A stretch of DNA of 64,000 nt. Source: Pseudomonas sp. GGS8 (lineage in GTDB: Bacteria; Pseudomonadota; Gammaproteobacteria; Pseudomonadales; Pseudomonadaceae). Positions within the stretch are counted from its first letter, which is position 1; each line of letters starts with the position of its first letter. Positions 17,497 through 25,526 of this stretch are shown in pieces. Position numbers and translations under genes: made by a program. Under the pieces are notes generated by a model. It was not told where the DNA came from. It did not search any database and worked only from the letters and a program-made list of their open reading frames with translations. The stretch lies in assembly GCF_024168645.1 (NCBI RefSeq), contig NZ_JALJWF010000001.1, positions 6,451,501-6,515,500 of the forward strand. Direction: 5' to 3'.

Positions 17497-19725
17497 TCAG
17501 TTTTTGTCAGAGGCGTAGGCATAGTGGTAATAACCATAATCACTGTAGCCATATTTATTGGAGGCCTTTTTCTCCACGCCGTTAAAGATCGCGCCTTTAA
17601 TGGCAACGCCGTTCTGGGTGAACCGGCGGACGGTCAACTCGATTTCCTTCGCCGGGTTCAGGCCATAGCGCGTCACGATCAGATTGGTCCCGGACAGGCG
17701 CCCGACGATCGCCGCATCTGTCACCGCCAGTAGTGGCGGCGTATCGAGAATCACCAGATCATAAAGTTCGCTCACCTGCTCCAATAGCGCGCTGAAATTG
17801 GCGTGCATCAGTAACTCGGAAGGATTGGGCGGAATCTGGCCTCGACTGACAAAATCAAAATTATCGATTGGGGTCTTGTGGATGGCGGTGGCCACATCAC
17901 AGCGCCGGGCCAGGATATCGGAGAGCCCATTGTCTGAGGAAACACCTAACACTTTGTGCAAATAGCCTTTGCGCATGTCGACATCGATCAACAATACCCG
18001 CAGCCCGGTTTGTGCTATCACCGCCGCGAGGTTGACCGAGACAAACGTTTTACCCACCTGAGGGCTAGGCCCGGAAATCATCAGGCGGTTGTTGTCGGCC
18101 TCATGCATGGCGAAGTGCAGACTGGTACGCAAACTGCGCAATGCTTCAATGGCCAGATCGGTGGGATGACTGACGGCCAGCAATGAAGAACCACCGGAAC
18201 GTCCTCGTCCGCGGGAGACTTTATCTTCTTCGGCTTTCTGCAAAATGCTGTAGGGAATCGATGCGTAGACCGGCAACCCAAGTTGCTCGATGGCTTCCGG
18301 GCTTTCCAGCCCGCGGTTCAGCGCCTTGCGTACCAGCACCAGGGCCACTGCCAGGAAGCCGCCAAGAATCGTGGCAATCAATACAATCAGGATTTTTTTC
18401 GGCTTGACCGGTTTGAGGAAATTGACGTCCGCGGTGTCGATCAAGCGTACGTTACCGACGGTGCCCGCGCGCATCACATCCAGTTCCTGAGACTTATTCA
18501 GCAGCTGGGTGTAAATGGCCGTGCCGACCTCTACATCCCGGGTAAGGCTCAGCAGTTCTTGCTGGGTAGAGGGAAGGCTCTCGACTTTGGATGCCAAACT
18601 TTTCTGCTTGCTGCTCAACTCACCGATCTGGGTCAGCAATGCGCGATAGGCGGGATGTTGGCGGGTGAACTTGCGGTCCATCTCGGCTTGCTGCAACTTC
18701 AATTCGGAAATATTGGTGTCGAGCCCGACTATCTGATCGAGAATGGCTTTGGTTTCGAGCGTGATGTCCACGGACTTGCTGCGCGTCTGGTACTCATTCA
18801 ACGCATTTCCGGCTTTTTCCAGGTCCTTCTTGACCTCAGGAAGTTGCTCTTTTAGAAACGCCAGGCTCTGCGCAGCCTCTGCTGAAGTGCGTTCTACGTT
18901 TTGCCGAACATAGATAGCGGCGATTTCATTGAGTATTTTAATTGCCTGGTCCGGATCGGTGCTTTCCAGTGCCAGACCGATCATGCCCGACTCTTTTCCG
19001 CGCTCGACTACATCCAGGGCCTCTTGATAGTCGAGGATACTGGTCAGGCGGGAGTTACGGATAATGCGGAAGCGGGTTCCAGGATTAGCGTGCAGTTCCT
19101 CTATCTGAAACGTAACGCCATTTTTCTCGAAAAGCTCTCCGGCCCGGCTGGCCGCCAATAGGTTGTCATCTTCATCCACCAACGTGAAATGACCATTTTC
19201 ACCCGCGGTCAGGGTCAATTTCTTGCCCAGTTGCGAGTCAGGGAGATCCAGTTTGAATATCTTCAGCGACTCCCCTCCCCAGGCGAAACTGTTCAATCCC
19301 AACAAGGTGTCGGCTATTTGACCGGGATTACTATTCTGGAATCGACGCGCCAGGAACTCACCAACAACCGGGAAATACTTCGGTTGTATGACAATATCAA
19401 GTTTCAAGTTATCGACAGTTTTACCAATCACGGAGCGGGATTGGATCAACTCGATTTCGGTGGCTGAAGGAGACTCCTTACCCAGCATGCTGCCGATATC
19501 CGAGAAACCCAGCAAATCGTTCTTTTTCGCTTCGACCTGCAACAGCGCATTCGCCTGGAATACCGGCGTCGCCAGCACCGCATATGCGGCCCCAGCCACC
19601 ATGAAGACGCCAGTAATCGCGGCAATCAGCCATTTATGGTCGATGAGTGTTCCAAACAGGCCGAGAAGATCAATCTCGTCATTGTTGTCGTCCCGCACGT
19701 TGACTACCGGTGCTTGCTGCTGCAT
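17497..19725 (-). CDS. wzc: Wzc-like polysaccharide co-polymerase / tyrosine autokinase
   Basis: The 742-residue product has an N-terminal Wzz domain with a first membrane helix (residues ~28-50), a long periplasmic coiled-coil region, a second helix near residue 430, and a cytoplasmic BY-kinase domain: Walker A SGPSPQVGKTFVSVN, Walker A' LLIDVDMRKG, Walker B LVILDTPP. The tail has a tyrosine cluster (KYGYSDYGYYHYAY) that is phosphorylated in this family. Wzc controls chain length and couples Wzy to the OPX channel. The Wzb-like phosphatase is encoded 46 bp upstream. It ends before the ops-containing leader. Confidence 0.95.
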   Translation of the reverse strand: MQQQAPVVNVRDDNNDEIDLLGLFGTLIDHKWLIAAITGVFMVAGAAYAVLATPVFQANALLQVEAKKNDLLGFSDIGSMLGKESPSATEIELIQSRSVIGKTVDNLKLDIVIQPKYFPVVGEFLARRFQNSNPGQIADTLLGLNSFAWGGESLKIFKLDLPDSQLGKKLTLTAGENGHFTLVDEDDNLLAASRAGELFEKNGVTFQIEELHANPGTRFRIIRNSRLTSILDYQEALDVVERGKESGMIGLALESTDPDQAIKILNEIAAIYVRQNVERTSAEAAQSLAFLKEQLPEVKKDLEKAGNALNEYQTRSKSVDITLETKAILDQIVGLDTNISELKLQQAEMDRKFTRQHPAYRALLTQIGELSSKQKSLASKVESLPSTQQELLSLTRDVEVGTAIYTQLLNKSQELDVMRAGTVGNVRLIDTADVNFLKPVKPKKILIVLIATILGGFLAVALVLVRKALNRGLESPEAIEQLGLPVYASIPYSILQKAEEDKVSRGRGRSGGSSLLAVSHPTDLAIEALRSLRTSLHFAMHEADNNRLMISGPSPQVGKTFVSVNLAAVIAQTGLRVLLIDVDMRKGYLHKVLGVSSDNGLSDILARRCDVATAIHKTPIDNFDFVSRGQIPPNPSELLMHANFSALLEQVSELYDLVILDTPPLLAVTDAAIVGRLSGTNLIVTRYGLNPAKEIELTVRRFTQNGVAIKGAIFNGVEKKASNKYGYSDYGYYHYAYASDKN

Positions 19726-19771
19726 AAGTCGGATTCTTTGCCTTGATTACGATTCAAAAAGGAAGTGGCCA

Positions 19772-20212
19772 TCAGCGTGCGAGACGCTGTGCCCATGCGT
19801 GTACGGCTTCTTCGATCAACGCATAAGCGTGCACAAAAGCAGGTTTGCCTTGACGGTAGGGGTCGCTGATTTCGCGATCGTCCTGCCATTTACCCAGCAG
19901 CAGCACCTTGCCTCGCGCTTCAGGGGCAATGTCGAGCACCCCGCGGACATGCCGCCGCTCCATCACCAGAACCAAGTCCGCCTCGCTGACGGCTTGAGAG
20001 GTAAGTTGAACGGCCTGGTGCTCATGCGGCAGATGACCATGTTCCTTGAGTACAGCGTGTGCCGTCGCCTCGATGGGTTTGCCTGTCAAGGCAGCCAGGC
20101 CAGCCGAGCTGACCTGAATATTGGAATGGACGAGTGCCCCGCGCAGCAAATGCTCCGCGGTGGGACTGCGGCAAATATTGCCGACGCAGACAATCAAAAC
20201 CCTTTTAAGCAA
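19772..20212 (-). CDS. wzb: Wzb-like low-molecular-weight protein tyrosine phosphatase
   Basis: The 146-residue product has the CX5R loop VCVGNICRSPTAEH (Cys9, Arg15) at the N-terminus and the general-acid aspartate in SDPYRQG near residue 117. The length is normal for the family. It would dephosphorylate the tyrosine tail of the Wzc protein encoded just downstream, the cycle needed for high-molecular-weight polymer. It is the first gene of the leftward exopolysaccharide block. Confidence 0.93.
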   Translation of the reverse strand: MLKRVLIVCVGNICRSPTAEHLLRGALVHSNIQVSSAGLAALTGKPIEATAHAVLKEHGHLPHEHQAVQLTSQAVSEADLVLVMERRHVRGVLDIAPEARGKVLLLGKWQDDREISDPYRQGKPAFVHAYALIEEAVHAWAQRLAR

Positions 20213-20871
20213 GATAACCTTCCCCGTCTTGTCAACATTGGCGGTGACCTAGCACTTGCCGAACATAAGAGCTTTAAACTACGAATGAGCCCGGGCATTT
20301 ATAATGGCCGGTAACTGCAGCTGAAACTTTCAAACAATCAGTGCGTATTTATTACCATGACGTTTGAACAACCCTCAACTTTTTCTACAGACAAAAAATA
20401 ACATTCACTCTTCGAAGTGTGAAAATAACAATTAGCGAATTTATTCAGACAATTTATAACAGTTACCGTTTTCCGGTGATTGTTCAATCTAAATTACACC
20501 GAAATAGCGAATGGCTTATGTATAGCCGTTCCGCTAGTGCATTGCCAGGGTGTCGAACATTTGGTTAGTAGTTGGGTAAGGGACGCCTTGGGCAATAACT
20601 TTATTTACAGCGGGTTACGTCACGAGCATGCCGTGGAACAACCGGGCATTCTCGCTGGCCAATCAGCTGCTCGATATCTCCCCTGCCCGCGCCCTGGCGA
20701 GAAGCATGGCGTGCAGACCTTTCGCAGCCCCTGGCGCGTTGCGAACATTTTTCTCGAGTGATCGGACCGTTTCGAGCCCGCACTCCCCGGCGTGACCGGT
20801 TCGGCCAACCTGGATCGAATCTTTCCTACTGCCACTAGCCATTCCATCAGTCTACTTTCAAGGACGCTTCC
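20213..20871. promoter_or_regulatory. Divergent promoter region of exopolysaccharide block and galU operon
   Basis: This 659-bp gap lies between the divergent wzb and galU genes. The left two-thirds is AT-rich. It holds a near-perfect 16-bp palindrome CACTCTTCGAAGTGTG (20406-20421, 14 of 16 symmetric) and a short inverted repeat ACCG/CGGT at ~20464-20476. No ops sequence reads toward wzb; a partial match on the plus strand (20241-20248, GGCGGTGA) is not convincing. A 93-codon frame from TTG at 20480 has no signs of a gene. Confidence 0.45.
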
Positions 20872-21705
20872 ATGATTCGTAAATGCCTGTTCCCCGCCGC
20901 CGGTTATGGGACCCGCTTTTTACCCGCCACCAAGGCCATGCCGAAGGAGATGCTGCCGATCGTCAGTAAGCCGCTGATCCAGTACGCCGTCGAGGAAGCG
21001 CGTGACGCCGGCCTGCAACACATGGCCATCGTCACCGGCCGCGGCAAGCGTGCGCTGGAGGATCATTTCGATACCAGCTACGAGCTGGAGCACCAGATTC
21101 GTGGCACCGATAAGGAAAAGTTCCTGCATGGCACTCGCGAACTGATCGACACCTGCAGCTTTTCCTACACCCGTCAGGTAGAGATGAAAGGCCTGGGGCA
21201 CGCCATTCTCAGCGGCCGCTCGTTGATCGGTGATGAGCCATTCGCCGTGGTGCTGGCCGACGACCTGTGCCTGAACCTGGAGGGCGATGGAGTCCTGGCG
21301 CAAATGCTCAAGCTTTATGAGCAGTTCCGCTGTTCGATCGTGGCGATCCAGGAAGTGCCCCGCGAGCAGACTCAGAAGTACGGCGTGATTGCCGGCGAGT
21401 TGATTCGCGAGGGGATTTACCGCGTCAACAGCATGGTCGAAAAACCCCGTCCGGAAGACGCCCCGTCCAACCTGGCGATCATCGGTCGGTACATTCTGAC
21501 TCCCGACATCTTCGACCTGATCGCTGACACCGAACCGGGTAAGGGCGGTGAAATCCAGATCACCGATGCGCTGATGAAGCAGGCCCAGAACGGCTGCGTA
21601 CTGGCTTACCAGTTCAAGGGTCGACGCTTCGATTGCGGCGGTGCCGAAGGTTACATCGAAGCCACCAACTTCTGCTTCGAGCATCTGCATCAAAACGCCC
21701 TGTGA
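20872..21705 (+). CDS. galU: UTP-glucose-1-phosphate uridylyltransferase
   Basis: The 277-residue product matches GalU throughout: KCLFPAAGYGTRFLPATKAMPKEMLPIVSKPLIQYAVEEA, GLGHAIL, VVLADDLC, YGVIAGE, MVEKPRPEDAPSNLAIIGRYIL, GGEIQITDAL and RFDCG. It makes UDP-glucose from UTP and glucose-1-phosphate, feeding both the initiating sugar transferase and Ugd. The ATG follows an AAGGACG site. It heads a rightward operon with the mini-phosphomannomutase and rfaH genes. Confidence 0.96.
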   Translation: MIRKCLFPAAGYGTRFLPATKAMPKEMLPIVSKPLIQYAVEEARDAGLQHMAIVTGRGKRALEDHFDTSYELEHQIRGTDKEKFLHGTRELIDTCSFSYTRQVEMKGLGHAILSGRSLIGDEPFAVVLADDLCLNLEGDGVLAQMLKLYEQFRCSIVAIQEVPREQTQKYGVIAGELIREGIYRVNSMVEKPRPEDAPSNLAIIGRYILTPDIFDLIADTEPGKGGEIQITDALMKQAQNGCVLAYQFKGRRFDCGGAEGYIEATNFCFEHLHQNAL

Positions 21706-21754
21706 TGTTGCTGTCCCCCGATATGGTCTTTACTACCTTATGGACGAAGCCTCT

Positions 21755-22186
21755 ATGAATACGTTGAGCGGTTTCAAGGCAGATGACAGTCGCCACCCGT
21801 ATAGCGCTGACCTTAAGCACAACCTCGCGTACCGCATCGTGCGCGCCTATGCGTCGGAACTGATTTTCCCCCGTGTGCGAAAACCACCGGTACTGCTGGT
21901 GGAACGCATCGGCGCGTTTCCCTCCTCCGGGGAGATCCGCCGCCAAGTCGAGGATGGCCCGGCGCTGCTGGCGAGCATCAAGCAGCGTTACGCCGGCGAT
22001 ACCCTCGACCTCAACGAGAGCGACGGGCTGAACCTGGTCTTTGCCGACTGGCGCTTCAGCTTGCGCCTCTCGGGCAAGGGTTGTGTTGCTTGCCTGATCG
22101 TGGAAAGTCGCGGCGACAGTTCGCTCCTGCAGCGCAAAACCGCCGAACTGTTGGAGCAGATCGATGCAGGGAGGGCATTTGAATGA
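21755..22186 (+). CDS. Mini-phosphomannomutase: N-terminal strand joined to C-terminal domain, core missing
   Basis: The 143-residue product has two parts that both resemble ManB/CpsG phosphomannomutases. Residues 1-38 (GFKADDSRH, LAYRIVRAYASE) correspond to the enzyme start, where the usual text is CFKAYDIRG and IAYRIGRAYAE. Residues ~46-140 correspond to domain IV (FPSSGEI 55-61, DGL 90-92, FADWRF 96-101, VESRGD 116-121). About 300 residues between them, with the catalytic serine and metal loops, are absent, and the phosphate-binding SNTEP loop reads SGKGC here. It cannot be an active mutase. It overlaps rfaH by 4 bp and keeps an open frame, so it may be a repurposed protein rather than debris. 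Start 21740 is an alternative. Confidence 0.78.
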   Translation: MNTLSGFKADDSRHPYSADLKHNLAYRIVRAYASELIFPRVRKPPVLLVERIGAFPSSGEIRRQVEDGPALLASIKQRYAGDTLDLNESDGLNLVFADWRFSLRLSGKGCVACLIVESRGDSSLLQRKTAELLEQIDAGRAFE

Positions 22187-22689
22187 ACGCGATTGCAGAA
22201 CACCCCACCAAAGCCTGGTACCTGGTCCAGTGCAAGCCCAAACAAGATGAGCGCGCCGAAGAACATTTGCAGCGCCAGGGCTATGCCTGCTTTCGCAAGA
22301 CCTATAGACGCGAACGCATGTTGCGCGGGCAACGTCGAGTGATCAGCGAGTCGCTGTTTCCAGGTTACCTGTTCATTCAACTGAGCCATCAAGACAGTTG
22401 GGGTCCACTGCGCTCGACTCGCGGCGTTTCGCGGGTCGTCGGGTTCGGCGGTCAGCCATTGCCGATCCGCGATACGCTGATCGACGAACTCCAGGAACGG
22501 GACAGCCAGGCGATCGTGACCACGTTGTTGAAACACGGAGATGCTGTGCGCATCACTGAAGGCCCGCTCTGCGATCTCGAAGCGGTGTTCCTGGCCATGG
22601 ACGGCGAGGAACGGGTGCTGCTGATGATGAATCTCCTGCAGCGTGAACAGCAAATCAGCCTGCCACTGGCGCGGGTCAACAAGCTTTAG
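22183..22689 (+). CDS. rfaH: RfaH-like transcription antiterminator
   Basis: The 168-residue product is a NusG paralogue of the RfaH type: AWYLVQCKPKQDERAEEHLQRQGY, then ESLFPGYLFIQL and RSTRGVSRVVGFGG in the NGN domain, and a C-terminal KOW-like domain from residue ~118 (GDAVRITEGPLCDLEAVF). Family members bind ops-paused RNA polymerase and keep long envelope operons free of Rho termination. An exact ops lies at 17321-17332 before wzy. Its start overlaps the mini-phosphomannomutase stop (ATGA, 22183-22186). A strong terminator follows. Confidence 0.9.
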   Translation: MNAIAEHPTKAWYLVQCKPKQDERAEEHLQRQGYACFRKTYRRERMLRGQRRVISESLFPGYLFIQLSHQDSWGPLRSTRGVSRVVGFGGQPLPIRDTLIDELQERDSQAIVTTLLKHGDAVRITEGPLCDLEAVFLAMDGEERVLLMMNLLQREQQISLPLARVNKL

Positions 22690-22710
22690 AGGCTTTTAGC
22701 TGCTCACATA

Positions 22711-22743
22711 AAAAACGCCGCTCAACAACAAGCGGCGTTTTTT
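22711..22743. terminator. Bidirectional intrinsic terminator between rfaH and uppP
   Basis: A perfect 8-bp stem ACGCCGCT/AGCGGCGT (22715-22722 with 22731-22738) is flanked by an A-run on the left and a T-run on the right, so it can stop transcription from both converging genes. Confidence 0.9.
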
Positions 22744-22759
22744 ATCAGCACAGGAAAAC

Positions 22760-23596
22760 CTACGCCCCTTCCGAGAGGTGATTCCAGTCAACCCAACCCA
22801 AAAACCAGGTCGCCAGAATCAGCAAACCGAAGGCGATCCGGTACCAGGCAAACACCGCATAACTATGGTTGGCGATGAACTTGAGCAACCCGCGCACGGC
22901 AACCATCGCAAAGACAAACGCGGCGACAAATCCCAATGCAAACACTGGCAAGTCTGTAGCCTGGAACAGGTCGCGATATTTATAGCCCGAGTACACCGCG
23001 GCACCCACCATGGTCGGCATCGCCAGGAAGAACGAAAATTCGGTGGCCGTCTTGCGTGACAGGCCAAACAGCAACCCGCCGATAATCGTCGACCCCGAGC
23101 GCGAAGTGCCGGGGATCATCGCCAGGCATTGTGCGCAACCGACTTTCAAGGCATCGGTCCAACGCATCTCGTCAACGTGATCGATCACCACCACATGCTC
23201 GCGTTGTTCGGCCCACAACATGATGATCCCACCGATTACCAGCGCCACGGCCACGGTGATCGGGTTAAACAGATACTCATGGATTTTGTCGGCGAACATC
23301 ACACCCAGAACAACCGCCGGCAAGAAACCGATCAACAAATTCAGCGTAAAACGTTGCGCATTTCGCTGGGTCGGCAAACCCGTGGTGATGTCCAGAATTT
23401 TGCGACGGAACTCCCAGACGACCGCCAGAATAGCGCCCAACTGAATAATGATATTGAACGCCATGGCTCGCTCACCGCCAAAGTCGAGCAAGTCCGCAGC
23501 AATAATCTGGTGGCCCGTACTGGAGATCGGCAAAAACTCTGTGAGTCCTTCAATCAGCCCTAGAATCGATACTTGCGTGGTGGTCCAGAAATCCAT
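22760..23596 (-). CDS. uppP: Undecaprenyl-diphosphatase
   Basis: The 278-residue product is a polytopic membrane protein with the UppP/BacA signatures [22 protein letters not shown] near the start and [31 protein letters not shown] near residue 170. It removes a phosphate from undecaprenyl pyrophosphate in the periplasm, recycling the carrier used by the neighbouring polysaccharide genes and by peptidoglycan synthesis; it also gives bacitracin tolerance in known cases. It is transcribed toward rfaH and ends at the shared terminator. Confidence 0.95.
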   Translation of the reverse strand: MDFWTTTQVSILGLIEGLTEFLPISSTGHQIIAADLLDFGGERAMAFNIIIQLGAILAVVWEFRRKILDITTGLPTQRNAQRFTLNLLIGFLPAVVLGVMFADKIHEYLFNPITVAVALVIGGIIMLWAEQREHVVVIDHVDEMRWTDALKVGCAQCLAMIPGTSRSGSTIIGGLLFGLSRKTATEFSFFLAMPTMVGAAVYSGYKYRDLFQATDLPVFALGFVAAFVFAMVAVRGLLKFIANHSYAVFAWYRIAFGLLILATWFLGWVDWNHLSEGA

Positions 23597-23790
23597 TAAT
23601 CCCCCATTAACCCCTCTCGGCTGAAAGGTCTGTTGTTGGTTCCGAGCATCTGTCGGGTCAACGAAGAATTAAAACGCATTATCCGCCGGCTTGAGCCAAA
23701 CGTTAGAAAACGTCCATGACCAGGGCCATGACCACCTCTACGACCCCCACCCGCCTGCTACGCTTTGCGTTCATGACTGGAGGAATAACC

Positions 23791-23913
23791 ATGCCGGACG
23801 ATCCTACCCCCGCCCTGCTCGACGCCAGATGGACGCTGAAGAAGAAATTGACCCGGAAGACTGATGCTTGTGTGTCGCAAATCCATGACTGCCACTCATC
23901 GTCAGCTCGTTGA
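23791..23913 (+). CDS. Possible 40-residue small protein
   Basis: An ATG at 23791 follows an excellent ribosome site (GGAGGAATAACC). The frame encodes MPDDPTPALLDARWTLKKKL and ends after a Cys/His/Ser-rich tail. I do not recognise it. It could be a true micro-protein or the broken N-terminus of a longer gene, because the end composition differs from the start. The rest of the 340-bp gap from 23597 to 23936 shows nothing else. Confidence 0.35.
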   Translation: MPDDPTPALLDARWTLKKKLTRKTDACVSQIHDCHSSSAR

Positions 23914-23975
23914 CGTTTTGAGTTTGGACGCGCGCAATGTCTACCCCAAAAATGATCGCCCAGAGACCACTCCAC

Positions 23976-24392
23976 ATGGCAAAGATCATAGTGCTCGCCG
24001 GTGACTTCCCGCAGGGCGATGGAGAGTATCACTCGGGAACCATCACGCTCAAAACGGCCCTCAAGCCACGACTGGGGAAAAGTTTCTCGGTCTCGGAATT
24101 TAAAGACCTGACGGTCCAGAACACCGACTGCAATAAAAATATCAAGAGCGCCATAGGCCTGGGCCTTGCCGGGGCCCTGTTGCTGGGTCCAGTCGGAGCC
24201 ATCGCCGGCTATCTGCTTGCCGGCAAGAACACCGAGGTGACCTTCATGGCCACCCTGAAGGACGGTGGCAAGCTCCTGGCTGCGACCGATTGCGATACCT
24301 TCCAGGACATCTCGGCACGCGCCCTCAAAAAATCCCGCCCCGGTCGTCGACGCGTCCCGGCCGAGTCATTCAACAACGAATCCATTCACTGA
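23976..24392 (+). CDS. Hypothetical protein with a glycine-rich hydrophobic hairpin
   Basis: From the ATG at 23976 the product is 138 residues. It begins AKIIVLAGDFPQGDGEYHSG, has a central hydrophobic stretch with glycines (SAIGLGLAGALLLGPVGAIAGYLLAG, residues ~60-85) and then VTFMATLKDGGKLLAATDCDTF and a basic tail. I cannot name a function. The middle could be a membrane-inserting or glycine-zipper segment. A start at 23937 is possible but the added residues look random. It stands alone between uppP and the protease gene. Confidence 0.7.
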   Translation: MAKIIVLAGDFPQGDGEYHSGTITLKTALKPRLGKSFSVSEFKDLTVQNTDCNKNIKSAIGLGLAGALLLGPVGAIAGYLLAGKNTEVTFMATLKDGGKLLAATDCDTFQDISARALKKSRPGRRRVPAESFNNESIH

Positions 24393-24545
24393 TCCGCTGG
24401 CCCCGTGACAGCGAAGATGTGGGCAGATACAGAACATGCTCCCCCAACGCTCTGGACTGTCACACCACCGACACTTGGCTATCGCCTCAACTAACGGGAT
24501 CGACACTATCAATATACGCTTGGACTCAATAACGAGCTAAGGCGC

Positions 24546-24570
24546 TGTCACCCCTACCCACTGGGTGACA
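24546..24570. terminator. Hairpin between hypothetical gene and protease gene
   Basis: TGTCACCC (24546-24553) pairs perfectly with GGGTGACA (24563-24570). It sits between two convergent genes and probably ends one or both transcripts, although no T-run follows. Confidence 0.4.
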
Positions 24571-24578
24571 CCCCTGCA

Positions 24579-25244
24579 CTACTTCTGCGCATATTTCGCG
24601 CCGTGCGGATCATCTAACTGCGCCTGCATCAACCGCCACTCACGCTGAATGATCGAGTAAGGAATAAAGATACTGATCCGCTCAGCGCCCTTTACCCCAG
24701 GATGAAAACTTACATCGTGAAGTGTGGTGGAGAAAAAACCGACATTGATACCGACAATACTGCCGTCATTGGCGATGACGGGGCCACCTGACATCCCCTT
24801 GATCATCGGGGCATCATGGATGGCATAGCGCTCGCCGCTGCCTTCATCACTGTTGATGAAGGGCGTCGGATAGACCTTGCCTTGCCCGCTGACAGTCGTC
24901 ATATACGGGCTCGTGCCCACGGCAGTGATGTGCTCACCCACGCGAGGCGCGCGCCATGACGGATAGTGACCGTTGGCCTTGTGCTTGATGAAGACCAGGT
25001 CGCAACCGGTGCTGCAGCTGTATTTCACGTTGGATATGAGTGGCGTGTGGCGGGTGGTGACGGCGTAGTCCTCGTTCCATTGCACAGCCGAGGCCGTGTA
25101 CAGATAGGGCAAGGGAAAGCCTGAGAAGACGGAAAAATATGAATCATTGGCAGGTCCCGACAAGTCGGGTTTTACCATACCGTTGCATCCTGCAATACCA
25201 GCTCCTATTAAAAAGTAGGCCATGATTTTAATCATGATGCTCAC
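24579..25244 (-). CDS. Trypsin-like serine protease lipoprotein
   Basis: The 221-residue product has a lipoprotein signal (lipobox IAGC, Cys20). The chymotrypsin-fold triad can be assigned: His in VTTRHTPL, Asp in GCDLVFIK and Ser in KGMSGGPV, followed by GSIVGINVGF. It is shorter than DegP-type proteases and has no PDZ domain. It should face the periplasm, anchored to a membrane. Its target is unknown. The 282 bp upstream are AT-rich and look like its promoter region. Confidence 0.8.
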   Translation of the reverse strand: MSIMIKIMAYFLIGAGIAGCNGMVKPDLSGPANDSYFSVFSGFPLPYLYTASAVQWNEDYAVTTRHTPLISNVKYSCSTGCDLVFIKHKANGHYPSWRAPRVGEHITAVGTSPYMTTVSGQGKVYPTPFINSDEGSGERYAIHDAPMIKGMSGGPVIANDGSIVGINVGFFSTTLHDVSFHPGVKGAERISIFIPYSIIQREWRLMQAQLDDPHGAKYAQK

Positions 25245-25526
25245 CGACTTATAAGGAGATTTTAGTTTTTGTTGTGTCAGGTTTTTAGTGATTAGGTTGT
25301 TGTAGTTTTTCCTCGCTGCCTGTTCTGGTGGGTAATGTATGGCTTAGGTTGTAAGCGTGGGTATGAATTAATTGCGCTAAGAACAATCGCTTTTCGTTAC
25401 ATATAATAAACTTCAAATATTTGGCGCCTGAAAAATGTCAGGCACGCCGAAATAAATAAAAATGGAAGTTGCACTTAATAAGTGTAAAGCGCGTGAAACA
25501 GCACTTTTAGAGCGATTTAGCGCGAA
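25245..25526. other. AT-rich intergenic region upstream of the protease gene
   Basis: The 282 bp are visibly richer in A+T than surrounding genes (for example TATATAATAAACTTCAAATA near 25400). No gene or clear promoter hexamers could be set with confidence. Confidence 0.4.

Noticed and set aside
20241..20252. Second ops element GGCGGTGACCTA near wzb
   Set aside because: It departs from GGCGGTAGCGTG after seven bases and points toward galU, not to the polysaccharide block.
20480..20761. 93-codon frame in the wzb-galU gap
   Set aside because: It starts at TTG without a ribosome site, and the residues show no coding bias.
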